From: Typhlomys cinereus
Taxonomy: Eukaryota > Chordata > Mammalia > Rodentia > Platacanthomyidae
DNA length: 64,000 nucleotides
NCBI GenBank assembly: GCA_023101885.1
Contig: JALPQD010000053.1
Location: 5,833,447-5,897,446, forward strand
Direction of reading: 5' to 3'
A program made the position numbers and the translations under genes. Positions within the stretch are counted from its first letter, which is position 1. Each line of letters opens with the position of its first letter. The notes beneath the pieces were generated by a model, which was not told the DNA's origin, searched no databases, and worked only from the letters and a program-made list of their open reading frames with translations. This document shows, piece after piece, positions 11,471 to 22,200 of this stretch.

Positions 11471-12494
11471 TTATTATGTCAACAGAAGACTTTCATAAAC
11501 CCAAAGGAAAGCAAAACTCCCTGTACAGTACATTTTATGAAAAGAACTCTAGATGCCATATCTGGGGTAAGATGTGTTTATTTTTATATGATCAAATGCG
11601 TGCAAGGTACAAAGATAGCTCATGTACACACTTTTGTAAGTTGTCTGAAACCTTTGAAGTCACAATAAGGCTCTTGTCACCAGGCTCATTCCTTGCTAAT
11701 GTGTCTTATTTTCCTTAAGACAAGTCAGTCCAGCGTGGAAAGAGATCCTTGTCTATCTTCTAGATTATTTTGACAGTATGACATGAAGTGTACCAGTGAA
11801 ATCTACACACCATATCTCCAAATTAGCCAGTGGGTAATTAAGTACCTCCCTTGCTTGGTTCTTAGATAAGATGTTTCACAAAACTATTAAAATTAAACAA
11901 ATTATCTCAGTGTGGGAAGCCCCTACTCATTATTGACCATTCCACCCATTGCTAAGATCAGCTTATAAGATTGTTACTGATTAGCCACTGAGAAATCTTT
12001 TTTTTCTTCTAATTTTTCTAGTTGGTTACAGAAAATATGACAACCACTGCAGAGACCCTAATGCATACACCAAACTATGACAAATGTGTGTGTGAATGCA
12101 CATTATATACATGTAATGCAACACTGCAGAAATCCATTAACTTTAGGTCTCTTTCTATAGTAAACATTTCTTGTTTTTTTTAAAAATGCAAGGAAGTTTA
12201 TAACAAGTTAATTTGGCATAGTCACCAAGATGCATGGCTACTATTATAGTATGCAATCATTAGGCATAAGTGCTGAGAAACTCCAAACAAGACAACAATT
12301 TTAACTTTCTCTTTTCCTATTCTGTTAGTTTCAAATATCTATAATTAGTCTCAAGCCACCATTTCCTCCTGATGTAATTAATCATGGTCTGCAGATGCAT
12401 TCTTGCTTCGAAACACAAGTTTTCTTTTTAAAGTTCTTTATATTTTATTTACTAAAGTAAAAGAGAGGAGAGAGAGGGAAAAGGGAAGTGGGAG
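11471..12494. other. AT-rich sequence, no feature recognised
   Basis: AT-rich, with several T runs. It could hide an old, unrecognisable repeat or a regulatory block. Nothing firm was seen. Confidence 0.4.
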
Positions 12495-12635
12495 AGAAAG
12501 AGAGAGAGACCATGATACATGGGTGGAGGCCAGAGGATGACTTTCTGAAGTTAGTTGTCTCCTCACTTTGGGGGAGACTCAGGTCTCCAGGTTTCCAAGC
12601 AAGTGTCTTACCTGCTATCTCTCTGGGCCTGAAAT
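12495..12635 (-). repeat. B4-type SINE fragment, minus strand
   Basis: The plus strand reads 'GGTGGAGGCCAGAGGATGAC', then 'TTAGTTGTCTCCTCACTTTG', 'CAAGTGTCTTACCTGC' and a 'CTCTGGGCC' end. This is the reverse-complement layout of rodent B4-like SINEs ending in a tRNA-like head. A GA-rich tract precedes it at about 12,460-12,510. Confidence 0.55.
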
Positions 12636-13629
12636 AAAAGTTTTCAGTGAGATTCTGCAAGCCTGCCAGTTCCCTAGCTCCTGACAAGTGCCAGGACGTA
12701 GATGGATGCCTAAGGCATGCTGGGTATGAGAGAGCTTGACACACAGGTCATTTTAACTTAAAAATCTGAACCCCAGGTGCCTTGATCCGATAAGAGCTGG
12801 AAAAGGAAAGGTGACCAGAAGGAAAAATGATTTCCTGTAGAAACACCCAATCTCTTTTCCAACACAAACCTTGAGCAAAATCATTTGCAAATACACATTT
12901 GCTGAATGTTTTAAGATTCACATAGAAAAAAGCATTCAAGAAATGACATGATCATCTACATATGCCAGAAGCAAATCAGGACAACCAAAGAGTGTCAGTC
13001 TGATTTCAAAGGAATCAGTTGGGATCAACTGGGATCAAAGCGAGGCAGGCCAGGCCTGGGGAGAGACTGGGGGCCGGAAGTTTCCCCTCAGGGATGTTGG
13101 GTTTGTGGCAAAAGATCCATCATTATTTTCTGAAGCAGTGAAGAGAGAAAATGTTGAGAACGTTACATTTTGAGAGTAGTTGAAATTTTCACAGTGAATG
13201 ACATGCAAATCCTCGGCTGGAAGGATAAGTTGCCCACGAGATGACCGATGCCCCATTTGCAACTGTAGAGCCTCAGGAAGAGAGAAACCCAAGGAAGCTA
13301 CCAGATGTGAGCCTTGTCGGCTGCAGATGGCCAGTCCCTTGGGGCTCATCTTCTGAATGTTTGGTCACTAGCCTGTGGTGCTGTTTTGAGAGGTTGAGGA
13401 AACTAGGAGGCGGAGCCTCACTAGGGGAAGAGGGTGACTGAAGGGGGTGGGTGGGGTTTTGAGAGTAAATTCAGCCTGACTGCTTCCTGTATGACTCTGT
13501 TTTCTGTCAGCCATCAAGTGAACAGCTGGAAACAGAAGGCAGAAGTCAGAAGACTCCTCTTCCAGCCTGCACTAGAGGACACTTCTCAGACTGGCCACCC
13601 CAGTCGATAGACTAAGATGTGTAGCTATA
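12636..13629. other. Single-copy-like sequence, no feature recognised
   Basis: No recognised repeat or gene. Confidence 0.4.
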
Positions 13630-14043
13630 ACACAATTCTTGAGACTGGGCGATTTTTTAAAATTCTATGACACTTTCATACATAAGTAAAATGAATATGT
13701 GTTTTCACCCCTTCCTGCCTATTCTCATCTCCCCCTCCTGTCCCACTTCATATATTCTCCTTTCCAGCCAGTCTCCCTCCTATGTTTATGCCTTTTCTAT
13801 GTGACCTACTGGGTTTCGTCTGGATGTCTACATTAGCAATTTCCTGAGCACCTGCTAGGGTTTGTAGACCACTGAGTGGAACTGCTCCCCTTATCTTGTC
13901 TGGGATTAACCAGAGCCATTCAGGGAGGTGCCATATTTCTCCAGCTTTTCCCTCATCCACAGGAAAGCTGATAGGTTATTTCTGCAGGGAGTTCCTGGGT
14001 GCAGCAGCCCCGAAGTTACTGCTAGTAACTTCTCACCCTCAGG

Positions 14044-14056
14044 CTCTTACATTCTT
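14044..14056. repeat. Target-site duplication, left copy (13 bp)
   Basis: CTCTTACATTCTT, repeated perfectly at 14625-14637. Together they bracket the inserted LINE-1 tail. In the uninterrupted Lx-like sequence this motif should occur once. Confidence 0.75.
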
Positions 14057-14624
14057 TTTTTTCTTTTCATATTTTTTTTCTACTTTTACAATTAAGTATT
14101 CATCCCAGTTTCCTTCCCTCCCCCTTCCCTTCTATTCCCTCCCTTCCCTTCACCATTCCCTCCCACTGCCTTCCACCCTTCCGCCTGTATGCTTCTATGG
14201 ACTCCAGGGTTCACTGTGGCTGTCTACTCCTGTGGGGTCTCAGGCCTCCCTGGTATATCAAGTTACCTCTCTTCAGGCCACCCCACTGACATATGCATTT
14301 CCCTTCACTCATCCAGCTTTAAACCCACAAAAGTTTCCACTGTGAGTTCCCATTCCCTATTGATCTTTTTCTTTCCCTTTCTTTAGGTTCTTGCTCTAGT
14401 TTACAGTAATAGGGATGGGTACCATTCAGACAAGAGGGTCTTGAATCTAATCAGAAAACTGTTGGTTGTCTCCTTGATACTCATGCCATTACATTGGTGG
14501 TCACCTGTTGCCATGGTGATTTATACTGCAACTTACAAATCTCATACCATTGATGGAGCTTGTGATTATTTCTCTTCCCCGGCAGCTTCCTTGGTACTGT
14601 GCTGCTATCCAGCAAGGAGTGAGA
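14057..14624 (-). mobile_element. 5'-truncated LINE-1 tail (intermediate family), minus strand
   Basis: It begins on the plus strand with T-rich sequence (the complement of the poly(A) tail), then a long CCCTCCCTT-type pyrimidine tract. Family blocks follow: 'CCTGTATGCTTCTATGGACT', 'GGCCACCCCACTGACATAT', 'TTTACAGTAATAGGGATGGG'. The same series appears at 38690 and, more diverged, at 60964. It is flanked by a 13-bp direct repeat, so this is a complete 5'-truncated insertion. Confidence 0.75.
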
Positions 14625-14637
14625 CTCTTACATTCTT
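14625..14637. repeat. Target-site duplication, right copy (13 bp)
   Basis: Perfect repeat of 14044-14056, followed by continuing Lx-like sequence. Confidence 0.75.
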
Positions 14638-14699
14638 ACCTTCCCCTCTTTCCAAAAGTCCTCTGAGACGTGGGATGGGGGGAGGATTTGATGTTCTGT

Positions 14700-15060
14700 T
14701 TAGAGCTAAGTATTTCACAGAGTCTGGGTAATTTATGAATGTTGTAAACTTAGTTCTTATGATTCTAGAAGTTGGATAGTTCAAGGTCATCACAACAGCA
14801 GATTCAGAGTTTGCTAAAATCCCTGTTTGCTTCTAAGATAGCGCCTTGGTCCCAAGCAGTGGGACATGGTAAGTACTGGCTTGTTCTCAAGGGCACTGAT
14901 GCACTTATATGAGCACTGATGCATTCGTGAGAGCAGAGTCCTTGGCCCTAACCACCTTCTTAAGGGCCCACCCCTATCATGAGAGGTTAGGTTTCACCCT
15001 AAGAACTTTAATAGAATGCACACATTCAAATCACATAGTGAGAAGTCACACATGGCTCTC
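14700..15060 (-). mobile_element. MaLR-type LTR, minus strand, decayed
   Basis: The plus strand shows reverse-complement MaLR signatures: 'CAGAGTCTGGGTAATTTATG', later 'AAGGGCCCACCCCTATCATG' and an end near 'CACATTCAAATCACATAG'. A short local duplication around 'GCACTGATGCA' lies at about 14,895-14,925. Confidence 0.55.
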
Positions 15061-15539
15061 TGCCTCTTCCATCTCTGTTAGAACTTGAGAAACTCCTTGG
15101 TGTGCCTGCTCTGCTGTAGCAGGTGGGGTTTGAGGGAGATGTGTAGTAGAAAAGAGTTTAACACCTTTGCTTGTATTTATGAATGAACCCTTCTCAGTCT
15201 TGTTTGGAATTTTATGAAGATTGCTCCTCTTGATAGCTTAATGGTGTCTCTGTTGAATCCATGACATGGTGCCTGAAGACTTGAAAGATTCCATTTCTGT
15301 TGGATTCTGTGTCATGGAAGTGCTCTTCTCTGCAGCAGGGGCGAAAGCAAGCGGGCTGCTCCTCCAGCTGCTTATCCTGCCTGGCCGACAGAAGATAAAA
15401 ATCACCAACTGCAAGGGCCTGAGTATGGAAGGTGAGGGTCTGGGTAAGGAGGAGGAACAGGAATTCCTTTTGCACCCCAGTGTCATTTATCTCAGCTTTT
15501 CTCCCATGCATGGTCATTTCCTCTGTGGAGATGGATCTT
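15061..15539. other. No feature recognised
   Basis: Single-copy-like stretch. Overlapping open frames of 80-110 codons on both strands have no recognisable domain and are likely chance. Confidence 0.4.
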
Positions 15540-15945
15540 CCCATGTCTCTACTGCTGATGATAATAAATATATGACCAAAACGACTTAGGGGAAGAAAGG
15601 GTTTATTCCTGCTTATGATTTATCTATTACACTTCACCCTCCTGGCAGGAGAATTCACACTAATAGCAGGAGCCAAGGGAATTGGCCACACTGTATGCAC
15701 TGACAAAGCAGAGAGGGACCTACTTTCTCACTGCCTTCCTGCTCCTGTGTCCAAGTGCTATACCAGCTCTTGCCATCTGCTCCACCTGCCTGAGAAATGG
15801 TCCCATCCACTATGGGCTGGGTCTTCCCACATCGATTAGATAATCCCCTTCAGGCTTGTTCAGGGTTTGCCTTAATTAAATGTGCCCAAAGGCCTGAACT
15901 TCAATTGTCAAGTTGACAGCTGCATCTATCTAATAGGTCCAGTGG
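15540..15945 (-). repeat. REP-A medium-reiterated repeat, minus strand, complete
   Basis: Plus strand reads 'GAAAGGGTTTATTCCTGC', 'CTGGGTCTTCCCACATCG', 'CAGGCTTGTTCAGGGTTTGC' and 'AATTGTCAAGTTGACAGC'. It is uninterrupted, so it serves as the comparison showing that the copy at 3194 carries an LTR insertion. Confidence 0.65.
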
Positions 15946-15969
15946 TGTACGCGTCAGTGTGCATACAAG

Positions 15970-16290
15970 TGGGTTTTGCGTCAATATAACCAGAAAACCT
16001 GAAAGCCATGGAAAGGGAAGAAATAGTTATGTTAGCTCATGGTTTTGGAGGTATTAATCCATTGTGGCAGGAAAGGCACTGTGGGAGGCCGTTCATGGGG
16101 TGGAGGGGAAAGAGAAGCAATATGTTAAATGAGATGCTTAGAGTGGTCCTAATGCAGTAGGTCTAGTGTCCCTATGAAAAACATCAGAGCACAGACATGC
16201 TGAGGGAGGGAGGACATATGATGACATGCAGAGGTGACAAGTGCCATGAGCCATGTAAAGGGCCTGATAGAGAAGCAGCTCTGTGGATGC
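15970..16290 (-). mobile_element. MaLR-type LTR fragment, minus strand
   Basis: 'TTATGTTAGCTCATGGTTTTGG' style sequence, then 'GTGGCAGGAAAGGCACTGTG' and 'AGGCCGTTCATGGGGTGG', resemble the antisense half of a decayed MaLR LTR. The rest is too diverged to place. Confidence 0.4.
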
Positions 16291-16483
16291 CTTGAGCTTG
16301 GAGTTCCCGCCCCTCAACTGTGAGAGAATGGTCTCCAGGTGAAAGGGTGCAGGGACTTTGAAGATTCCAGGGTGACGCGTGTCAAGTGCCCCAAACAGTG
16401 TTTGGCACAGGAATCATGCAACAGGATTGCTATCATGGGAGGAACAAATTTTTAACAACTTTCTTAGAGATCCAAAGACCTGG

Positions 16484-16740
16484 GGAGATGGCTCAGCAGA
16501 CATTCAGGATGCGCCTGGAATCATGTAAGAGCCAGTCAAGTGCTGTGGCTGCCGCAATCCTAGCACTTGGGAAGCAAAGTCAGGGGACCCCACTGTGCAA
16601 GCTGGCTAACCAGACTGGCTCATCTGTAAACTCTGGGTTCAACTGAGATCCTGATCAACACAATGGACAATGGAGACACTCGACATCAACAGACATGTAC
16701 ATGCATGTGCACATGCACACACTTATGTGTCCACAGCACC
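16484..16740 (+). repeat. B3-type SINE, plus strand
   Basis: It has the head 'CCTGGGGAGATGGCTCAGCA', the internal blocks 'TAGCACTTGGGAAGCAAAG' and 'GGCTAACCAGACTGGCTC', then 'GACACTCGACATCAAC' and a CA/TG-rich tail. That order matches rodent B3. Confidence 0.65.
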
Positions 16741-16878
16741 TGTGAATTTGCATATACACATGTGCCCACAGTTGCATGCATACAAATGAGAACAAGAAAG
16801 TTTTAGAGGGCAAACTGTTTACAGCCCTATTAGGTACTTGGATTACCTTCAAAAAGTCTTTAAGTAAGATATCCATTT

Positions 16879-16911
16879 GTTCATTCATTCATTCATTCAT
16901 TCATTCATTCA
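16879..16911. repeat. (TTCA)n tetranucleotide repeat
   Basis: Eight uninterrupted TTCA units. Confidence 0.95.
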
Positions 16912-17169
16912 ACAAATGCATTCGCTTTGAGCCAATCCTTGTTTGGTCCAGGAGTACTTATGCTTCCGTGAGCAGCAGAGTGACATGGTAGAGGAGAGAC
17001 TGGGGTGGAAGAGAGCAGTGGAACAGAATAGCCATATCTGCAGGGCAGATGGAAGGAAGACTCTGGATGAGGTGGGGTCCAGCACAGCTATATCATGAAC
17101 ATGGGTTTTTGTGGATGCTGGATAGTCACCTGGATCTGTCCTATAACCTCCAGAGGATGGCCTGGCTGT

Positions 17170-17375
17170 GTGAGGTGAGCGTGCAGGGCCGCGTGAGGTG
17201 AGCATGCAGGGCCGCGTGAGGTGAGCGTGCAGGACCGCATGAGGTGAACGTGCAGGGCCGCGTGAGGTGAGCGTGCAGGGCCGCGTGAGGTGAGCGTGCA
17301 GGGCCGTGTGAGGTGATCATGCAGGGCTGCGTGAGGTACCATGTTGGGCTGCAAGATGTGACCATGTAGGGCTCG
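17170..17375 (+). repeat. 23-bp minisatellite, about nine units
   Basis: Seven units are exactly 23 bp (17170-17330), one is 22 bp, and the ninth is degenerate. Each strong unit contains 'GTGAGGTGAGCGTGCAGG' followed by 'GCCGC'. Substitutions cluster in the last three units, so the array decays toward its right end. It is rich in CpG for rodent intergenic DNA. On the minus strand it gives a repetitive Pro-His-Ala-Ala-Leu-His open frame, which I treat as an artefact. Confidence 0.95.
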
Positions 17376-18704
17376 AGGTTCTCTTAACTAACTAACTAAA
17401 CTCTTCTTGCTGAAGAAGGTTTCTTCCAGAGATGAAATCACAGAGAAGGAAGGTGCAGGATTCCAATGGGGAGAAAACATCGCTGCATACATAGTCTACC
17501 TGGTACTCTCCAGCCCAACGGGGCCTAGAATCATCATATGTGTTCCCTAAGAGAGTGTTGAGGAAGCCAGGTCAGAGTTCCTTGAAATCACAATGCCACT
17601 AATGGGTTTCATGATGTTTCCTTTTTTATTTATTTTTTTAATTTCAGTGGGACTGGGGAATGAATACAGTATCTTATTTGTATATAATTGACATAATAAA
17701 ATGGGCCAGCTTATGAAAGGTGGTGTGTTGGCATGTGTATAAATCAATGATATGTGCATTTGTAATCAAGGCCAAAAATGTCCATCACTCTCTAACTTCT
17801 CATTGCAAAGCTTATGGTTGCTTCTTCCTGTCCCAAAGGGCCTCCATCCTTCCTAAGTACAGCACTGTGGATTGCCTTCTATTACCATGAGCTCATGGGT
17901 ATTTCTTAGGCCTTCATACAAATTGAATCATACCATTTTATGCCTGTCACCTGACTTTTAAAAATCAGCTTAATTATTTGGAGACTTACTCATGTTTCTG
18001 TAGGTATCAGTCCTGAGCAGTGTCCCTCTACATGAATAGCTTCAGTTTGTTTATCTAGTTGCCCATCAATGAACACAAAGGTGTCTGTGCTTGGGATTTT
18101 GCAAACTAAGCAACACTGAATATCTCTACACAAATCTATGTATAGATGTACTGTCTTTATTTGTCTTCTGTGGAATGGTAACTTACATGGTAGGAATATA
18201 TATTTTTTAATAAACTGCCTGAAGTGATTATCACCAAGGTAAAACCAGCAGCAAATAAGACTTCTGACTCTTAGATACTCTTCAGTTTAAATTCTAGTTA
18301 TTTTAGTAGGAACATGGTTGTGACTTGAGCTTACATTTCTCTAACGATTAAAGATGGAATGTTTGCTCAACCCTCTTTTTCTGACAGATTGGTGTTTTAA
18401 AAAAATATTTAGAAGAGTTTTATACCAATGTTTTCTAGATAAAATTTCCTTATCTGAAATAATGTTTTGCAAATATTTTTTCCACCTGTGACTTGTCGGT
18501 TTACTCCCTTCACAGAGTAAATTGAAGAGCAAGACTTTTGCATTTTAATGAGGTCTTACGGGCTCACTGTATTAACTGTCACATCTGGGAAATCTTTGCC
18601 TCACTCTACAGCTTTTCTCCTTCTCACTCTGTTAGAAGTTAGATGGTTTGGGGTTTTGCATTTAGGAAAAGGATCTTTTTATTCTGATTTGTTGTCTATT
18701 TTTA
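17376..18704. other. AT-rich sequence, no firm feature
   Basis: Long AT-rich stretch. Segments such as 'GTTTGTTTATCTAGTTGCCC' and 'CACTGAATATCTCTACACAA' hint at a decayed LINE-1-like or old repeat, but I cannot place it. No coding signal. Confidence 0.35.
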
Positions 18705-18932
18705 TTTTTGTTTTGTTTCACTTGGAGATAGCGCCTCATCTGTCCCAGACTGGCCTTGAATTCACCTGTAAATGAGGAAGACCTTGGACTTCTGAATCTC
18801 TGGCCTCTGCCTATCAGACGCTGGGATTATAGGCCTGTACCACCATGCCAGCTTCCGTAGCACTAGGGAATGAGCCAGGGCTTTGTGCATGCTAGAAAGC
18901 TCCTCTCCAACTGTACTACATCCTCAGCCCAT
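18705..18932 (-). repeat. B1 joined to an ID-like SINE, minus strand
   Basis: The left 145 bp is reverse-complement B1 (7SL-derived): 'CCCAGACTGGCCTTGAATTC', 'GCTGGGATTATAGGCCTG', 'ACCACCATGCC'. It is followed directly by a reverse-complement ID-like tRNA head: 'GGGCTTTGTGCATGCTAG' and 'CTACATCCTCAGCCC'. The join is the known ID-B1 (B4) arrangement. Confidence 0.75.
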
Positions 18933-19394
18933 GTAGTTTCTATTAATAACAATTAGTTTGAGTGGTTCATAGTTGTATTTAAGCCTTTGATACCTACACT
19001 GATTTTTATCTAATTGCTCTGCCAGTTACTGAGAAAATTCTGAAGTCACTGACTCTATTGGTTGATTGAACTTCTATCAGCAATTTCTTCATGAGTTTTG
19101 AAGCTCTATTATCAGGTGCATATTGAAGACTGCTTGGTCTTATTGGTGAATATCTTCCCTTTGTCATTAGGAAATGATCTTTATCCCTGTTAATATTTGC
19201 TCTGAAAGCTGCTTTCTTTGAAATTCATACAGCAGTACAAACTTCCTTTGCATCTTCCTTAGCAAGCAATACATTTTTCTGTTTATGTCTGTAATTTAAA
19301 TCGTGTTTTTATAGCCAGCATATAGCTGTCTTGCCTTTGCTCTGACAATTTTAGCTTTCTGATTAGGATGCTTAGATTCTGTTTCAATTACTCT
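18933..19394. other. AT-rich sequence resembling an old LINE 3' region, unassigned
   Basis: Contains 'CTTTGATACCTACACTG' and 'GTTGATTGAACTTCTATCAG', which look like reverse-complement fragments of an old LINE, but the match is too weak to name. Confidence 0.3.
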
Positions 19395-20150
19395 TTCTTT
19401 ATTGCTGGAAGGTAATACTCACACACAACTTAGGGGAGAAAGGGAGATTTATCTGACTTAAAGTTCTAGCAGGAAATCTATTACGGAAGGAATCACATAC
19501 GGGAAGACACGGCCGGAGGAAGAAGCAGAAGGCCAATTCAGGTCCCTGAAGTCACAGGAAGGCAGAGCAAGGGCTGGGGAGACGGCTCGCGGGTTAAAGC
19601 CTTTGCCTCCCAAGTAAATGGACTTGAGTTCAGATATAGCAGTGGCTTCTAATTCTGGGTCGGGAAACCCCAGAGCAAAGCAATAAGGAGGCAGAGCAAT
19701 CCAAGGTACTCCCTTGAGTACCCACAGGCACGCACACACTCAGGTGCTCTCTGGTACCTACCCTCCTCCCACGCACATGAAACAAAAATTACACATGGAA
19801 AAGAAATCCACTTAGTTCATAGCTTTGTAGATGCAAGTGTTTGGGGCTGGGATTCACTCAGCTTTGCTGAGAGTCTCCTGGCTACATCACAGCATGGAAG
19901 TAGGTGTCAGGGTGAAACTCGCGCTCCGGGGAGAGATCACATGATGAGCAAGGACCCAAGAGCCATTCAAGTGGCAGGCTTGTTCTGTTTATAACCAGCA
20001 GTTCTCGTGGGAACGAACCAAGGCCCCACAAGAGTTATATTCATCTTTTTTGAGGTGATTGGCCTGATTTACATTCCACTAAGCCCCTCCTATAATTAGC
20101 TCCACTTCCCCAAAACTCTGCCACCCTGGAGATCAAACCTCCAATACATG
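19395..20150 (-). mobile_element. MaLR-type LTR, minus strand, interrupted by a SINE
   Basis: The left part shows 'CTTTATTGCTGGAAGGTAA' and 'AGAAAGGGAGATTTATCTGA'. The right part, after the SINE at 19574-19790, continues with 'GAGAGATCACATGATGAGC', 'CATTCCACTAAGCCCCTCC' and 'GAGATCAAACCTCCAATAC', typical of antisense MaLR ends. The SINE is therefore the later insertion. Confidence 0.55.
19574..19790 (+). repeat. tRNA-headed rodent SINE, plus strand
   Basis: Head 'GGCTGGGGAGACGGCTCGCG' with 'GGTTAAAGCCTTTGCC', B-box-like 'GAGTTCAGATATAGC', then the family body 'AACCCCAGAGCAAAGCAATA' and 'CAGGCACGCACACACTCAGG'. It has no long CA tail and ends instead in A-rich sequence. Confidence 0.75.
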
Positions 20151-21069
20151 AGGCCGAGGGTGGGAAGGTTGGGGGGGGGGTCAGGGGAGGCACAACATAA
20201 TGCTTTGCTTCCTTTCTGACGGGAGAGACTCAAGCACCAGGACACGGACAATCTTTCAAGTCACCGATCATCATCATCAATAGATGTTTATGCTCTACTC
20301 TTAACCAGGAGGCTATACTCATGTATATGGTTCATGTATAAGTTTCCTGATGAAAACTTATAGACTTCCTGAAATCCACATGCAAATGGTTATATGCATA
20401 GAAAATATATTTCATTAAACTCCAACAACTTGTTCATCTGTATTCATTTAGGATTTCAAGAGTCTTTCAATAGAATCTCATAGTGTTTTAGACACCATTG
20501 GCTTTTTTGGAAGTCATGAGGACTCTTCGAGAAACTTTAAATAATTTATTTTACAAGGCCATCTCCTGTCCTGAGAGGTTTGCATGTTGAATTCTATTAA
20601 CAGCTTTTGTCTTCTGTTATAATGCATATATTAACAATTAAAAGCCATTTAAAATAATTGATTCTGTTCACTAAAGCCAACAAATTAATTAACCGATGCA
20701 TAATTAATTGGAGCAGCAAGGCATCTATTCTTCGGGGACCAGATAGGAGAGCTGTGATTTGTGTGCTCAGGAACGGAGTGGAGAGCAGTCAGCTGCGCTC
20801 TTGAACCAGATACTGATACCATCGGGGTTGTCATTTAACAGCCCAAGGCCGTTCCGCCCACAGAAGTAGCTCAGCCTTGGCGGCCCCCTCAACACAACCA
20901 AGTGTCACATGGTCGATTCATCAGCTTTGTCTACCTTAACAAGAACACCCAGACAGGGTGGCTTTAGTGATGTGTTTATTTTTAATAATTCGGGAAGCTG
21001 CAAAACCATTATTAGGATGCCATGATTCAGGTTCCATAGCTAGCTACCTTCTTCTTCTTTTTATTTTGC
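20151..21069. other. Single-copy region with G run and AT-rich block
   Basis: A 10-bp G run lies at about 20,171. The part from 20,600 to 20,990 is described separately as a candidate regulatory element. No gene seen. Confidence 0.4.
20600..20990. promoter_or_regulatory. Candidate conserved non-coding element with homeodomain motifs
   Basis: A repeat-free AT-rich block contains paired TTAATTAA (about 20,685) and TAATTAATTG (about 20,701) cores in inverted arrangement around CCGATGCA, plus other ATTA cores. TAATTA is the classic homeodomain core. It is followed by GC-balanced sequence that retains several CpGs, such as CCGTTCCGCCC near 20,850. Regulatory role is inferred from composition and motifs. 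Confidence 0.3.
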
Positions 21070-21465
21070 TTGCATGCATGCACGCGCATGTGTGCATTGT
21101 GCAGTGTGCATGCATGCATATGCAGTGTGCATGCACGCATATGCATGTTTTCATGTCTCTGGGCACACACATGCACATGTGTGCTCATGTATGTGGAAGC
21201 CACTTTTGTTGTTTGGAGTCTTACCCAATAACTCTCAGACTTTTATACTGAGAGTGAGTCTTCACATTGAACCCAGAGTCCTCTGCTTTTTCTGTTAGTC
21301 TGATTATCCTTCTTGCTGGGATTCCCCGTCTCTGTCTTCCTGGAATTGGGATTACAGGCAGACCACCATGCTTACCTGGCATCCATGTAAGTTGGGGATC
21401 CAAACTCTGGTCCTCATGCTTAAATAGCAAGTACTTTACCCATTGGGCCCCCTCTCTCTAGCCCA
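21070..21465 (-). repeat. B3/B4-type SINE with TG/CA-rich tail, minus strand
   Basis: From 21,070 to 21,195 the sequence alternates purine and pyrimidine (TGCATGCATGCACGCGCATG and similar) and represents the simple tail. The body then shows 'ATTGGGATTACAGGCAGACC' and 'GGGGATCCAAACTCTGGTCC', followed by the reverse-complement tRNA head 'TACTTTACCCATTGGGCC' near 21,430-21,450. Confidence 0.6.
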
Positions 21466-21821
21466 TTAGCTTCCTTCCTGCTGTGCTCGCCCAGGGTGGA
21501 GAGAGAGTTCTGATCTTCTTCTAAGGACACAAAACTCATGTGGCGGTCCCATTCCTATTACCTCATCTAATCCTATTTATTTCCCAAAGATCCAATTCCA
21601 AAATCCTACTGCACTGGGGATAAATCTTCAACATAAGGATTTGGGGAAGATGTGAACACTCAGTTTATAACATTTATACTCAAGGCAGGTCTCAAAATAG
21701 GCACAGAAGTCCTTAAAGAGCAGCCAGTCCTCTGTCCAACATAAGTCAGTCTATTCAGATTGCAACCTGAAGAAGTCACTTGTTTGGGATCTACTTTTCT
21801 GTTATGATAAAGAGGAGTTCA

Positions 21822-22067
21822 GGGCTGGGGAGATGGCTCAGGGATTAAAACCTTGCCCTTGAAAGCAAGAGGACATGCCTTCAGATCCCAGATCTCATGC
21901 AAAAACACCAGGTGGATATGGCGGCAGCTTGTAATTCCTGTCCTGGAAGGCAGAGTCTGGGAAACCCAGAGCAAAGCAATAAGGGGATAGAGTAATCCAG
22001 GATGATTCCCAATGTTATCTTTGGGCCTCCACAGGCATGCACACTCAAGTATTCCCTTCTACACATA

Positions 22068-22117
<50 letters not shown>
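21822..22117 (+). repeat. tRNA-headed rodent SINE, plus strand, best-preserved copy
   Basis: Head 'GGGCTGGGGAGATGGCTCAG', B-box-like 'CTTCAGATCCC', then 'GGCGGCAGCTTGTAATTCC', 'CTGGAAGGCAGAGTCTGGG', 'CCCAGAGCAAAGCAATAAGG', 'AATCCAGGATGATTCCCA' and 'GGGCCTCCACAGGCATGC', ending in a CA microsatellite. This copy defines the block order used to recognise the others. Confidence 0.85.
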
Positions 22118-22118
<1 letters not shown>

Positions 22119-22200
22119 GAGGAAGAAAAACAGCAGCAAGAAGAAGTGGAAGAGAAGGATGAAGAAGAGGAGGAGAAAGATGATGATGATGATGAGGAGC
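22069..22200 (+). repeat. (CA)n tract and purine-rich tail
   Basis: About 48 bp of CA (22069-22116) followed by ~85 bp of A/G-rich sequence with GAAGAAG, GAGGAGG and GATGATG units. It grew from the 3' tail of the SINE at 21822. The glutamate-rich open frame across it is an artefact. Confidence 0.9.

Larger units (their letters stand above)
13630..14700 (-). mobile_element. Lx-like LINE-1 3' end, minus strand, split by an insertion
   Basis: The left part (13,630-14,056) is the reverse complement of a rodent Lx-type LINE-1 3' UTR: 'AATTCTATGACACTTTCATAC', pyrimidine-rich 'CTCATCTCCCCCTCCTGTCC', 'GTGACCTACTGGGTTT' and 'CTCAGGCTCTTACATTC'. The right part resumes at 14,625 with 'CTCTTACATTCTTACC' and 'CCCCTCTTTCC', the expected next block. 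The 568 bp between are a different LINE-1 tail. The element is 5'-truncated and has no ORF. Confidence 0.7.

Noticed and set aside
17088..17365. Tandem-repeat protein (Pro-His-Ala-Ala-Leu-His units)
   Set aside because: The minisatellite period is 23 bp, not a multiple of three, so the repeat peptide shifts frame every unit. There is no sign of a gene.
17170..17375. CRISPR-like array
   Set aside because: The 23-bp units are contiguous with no spacers, and the genome is mammalian.
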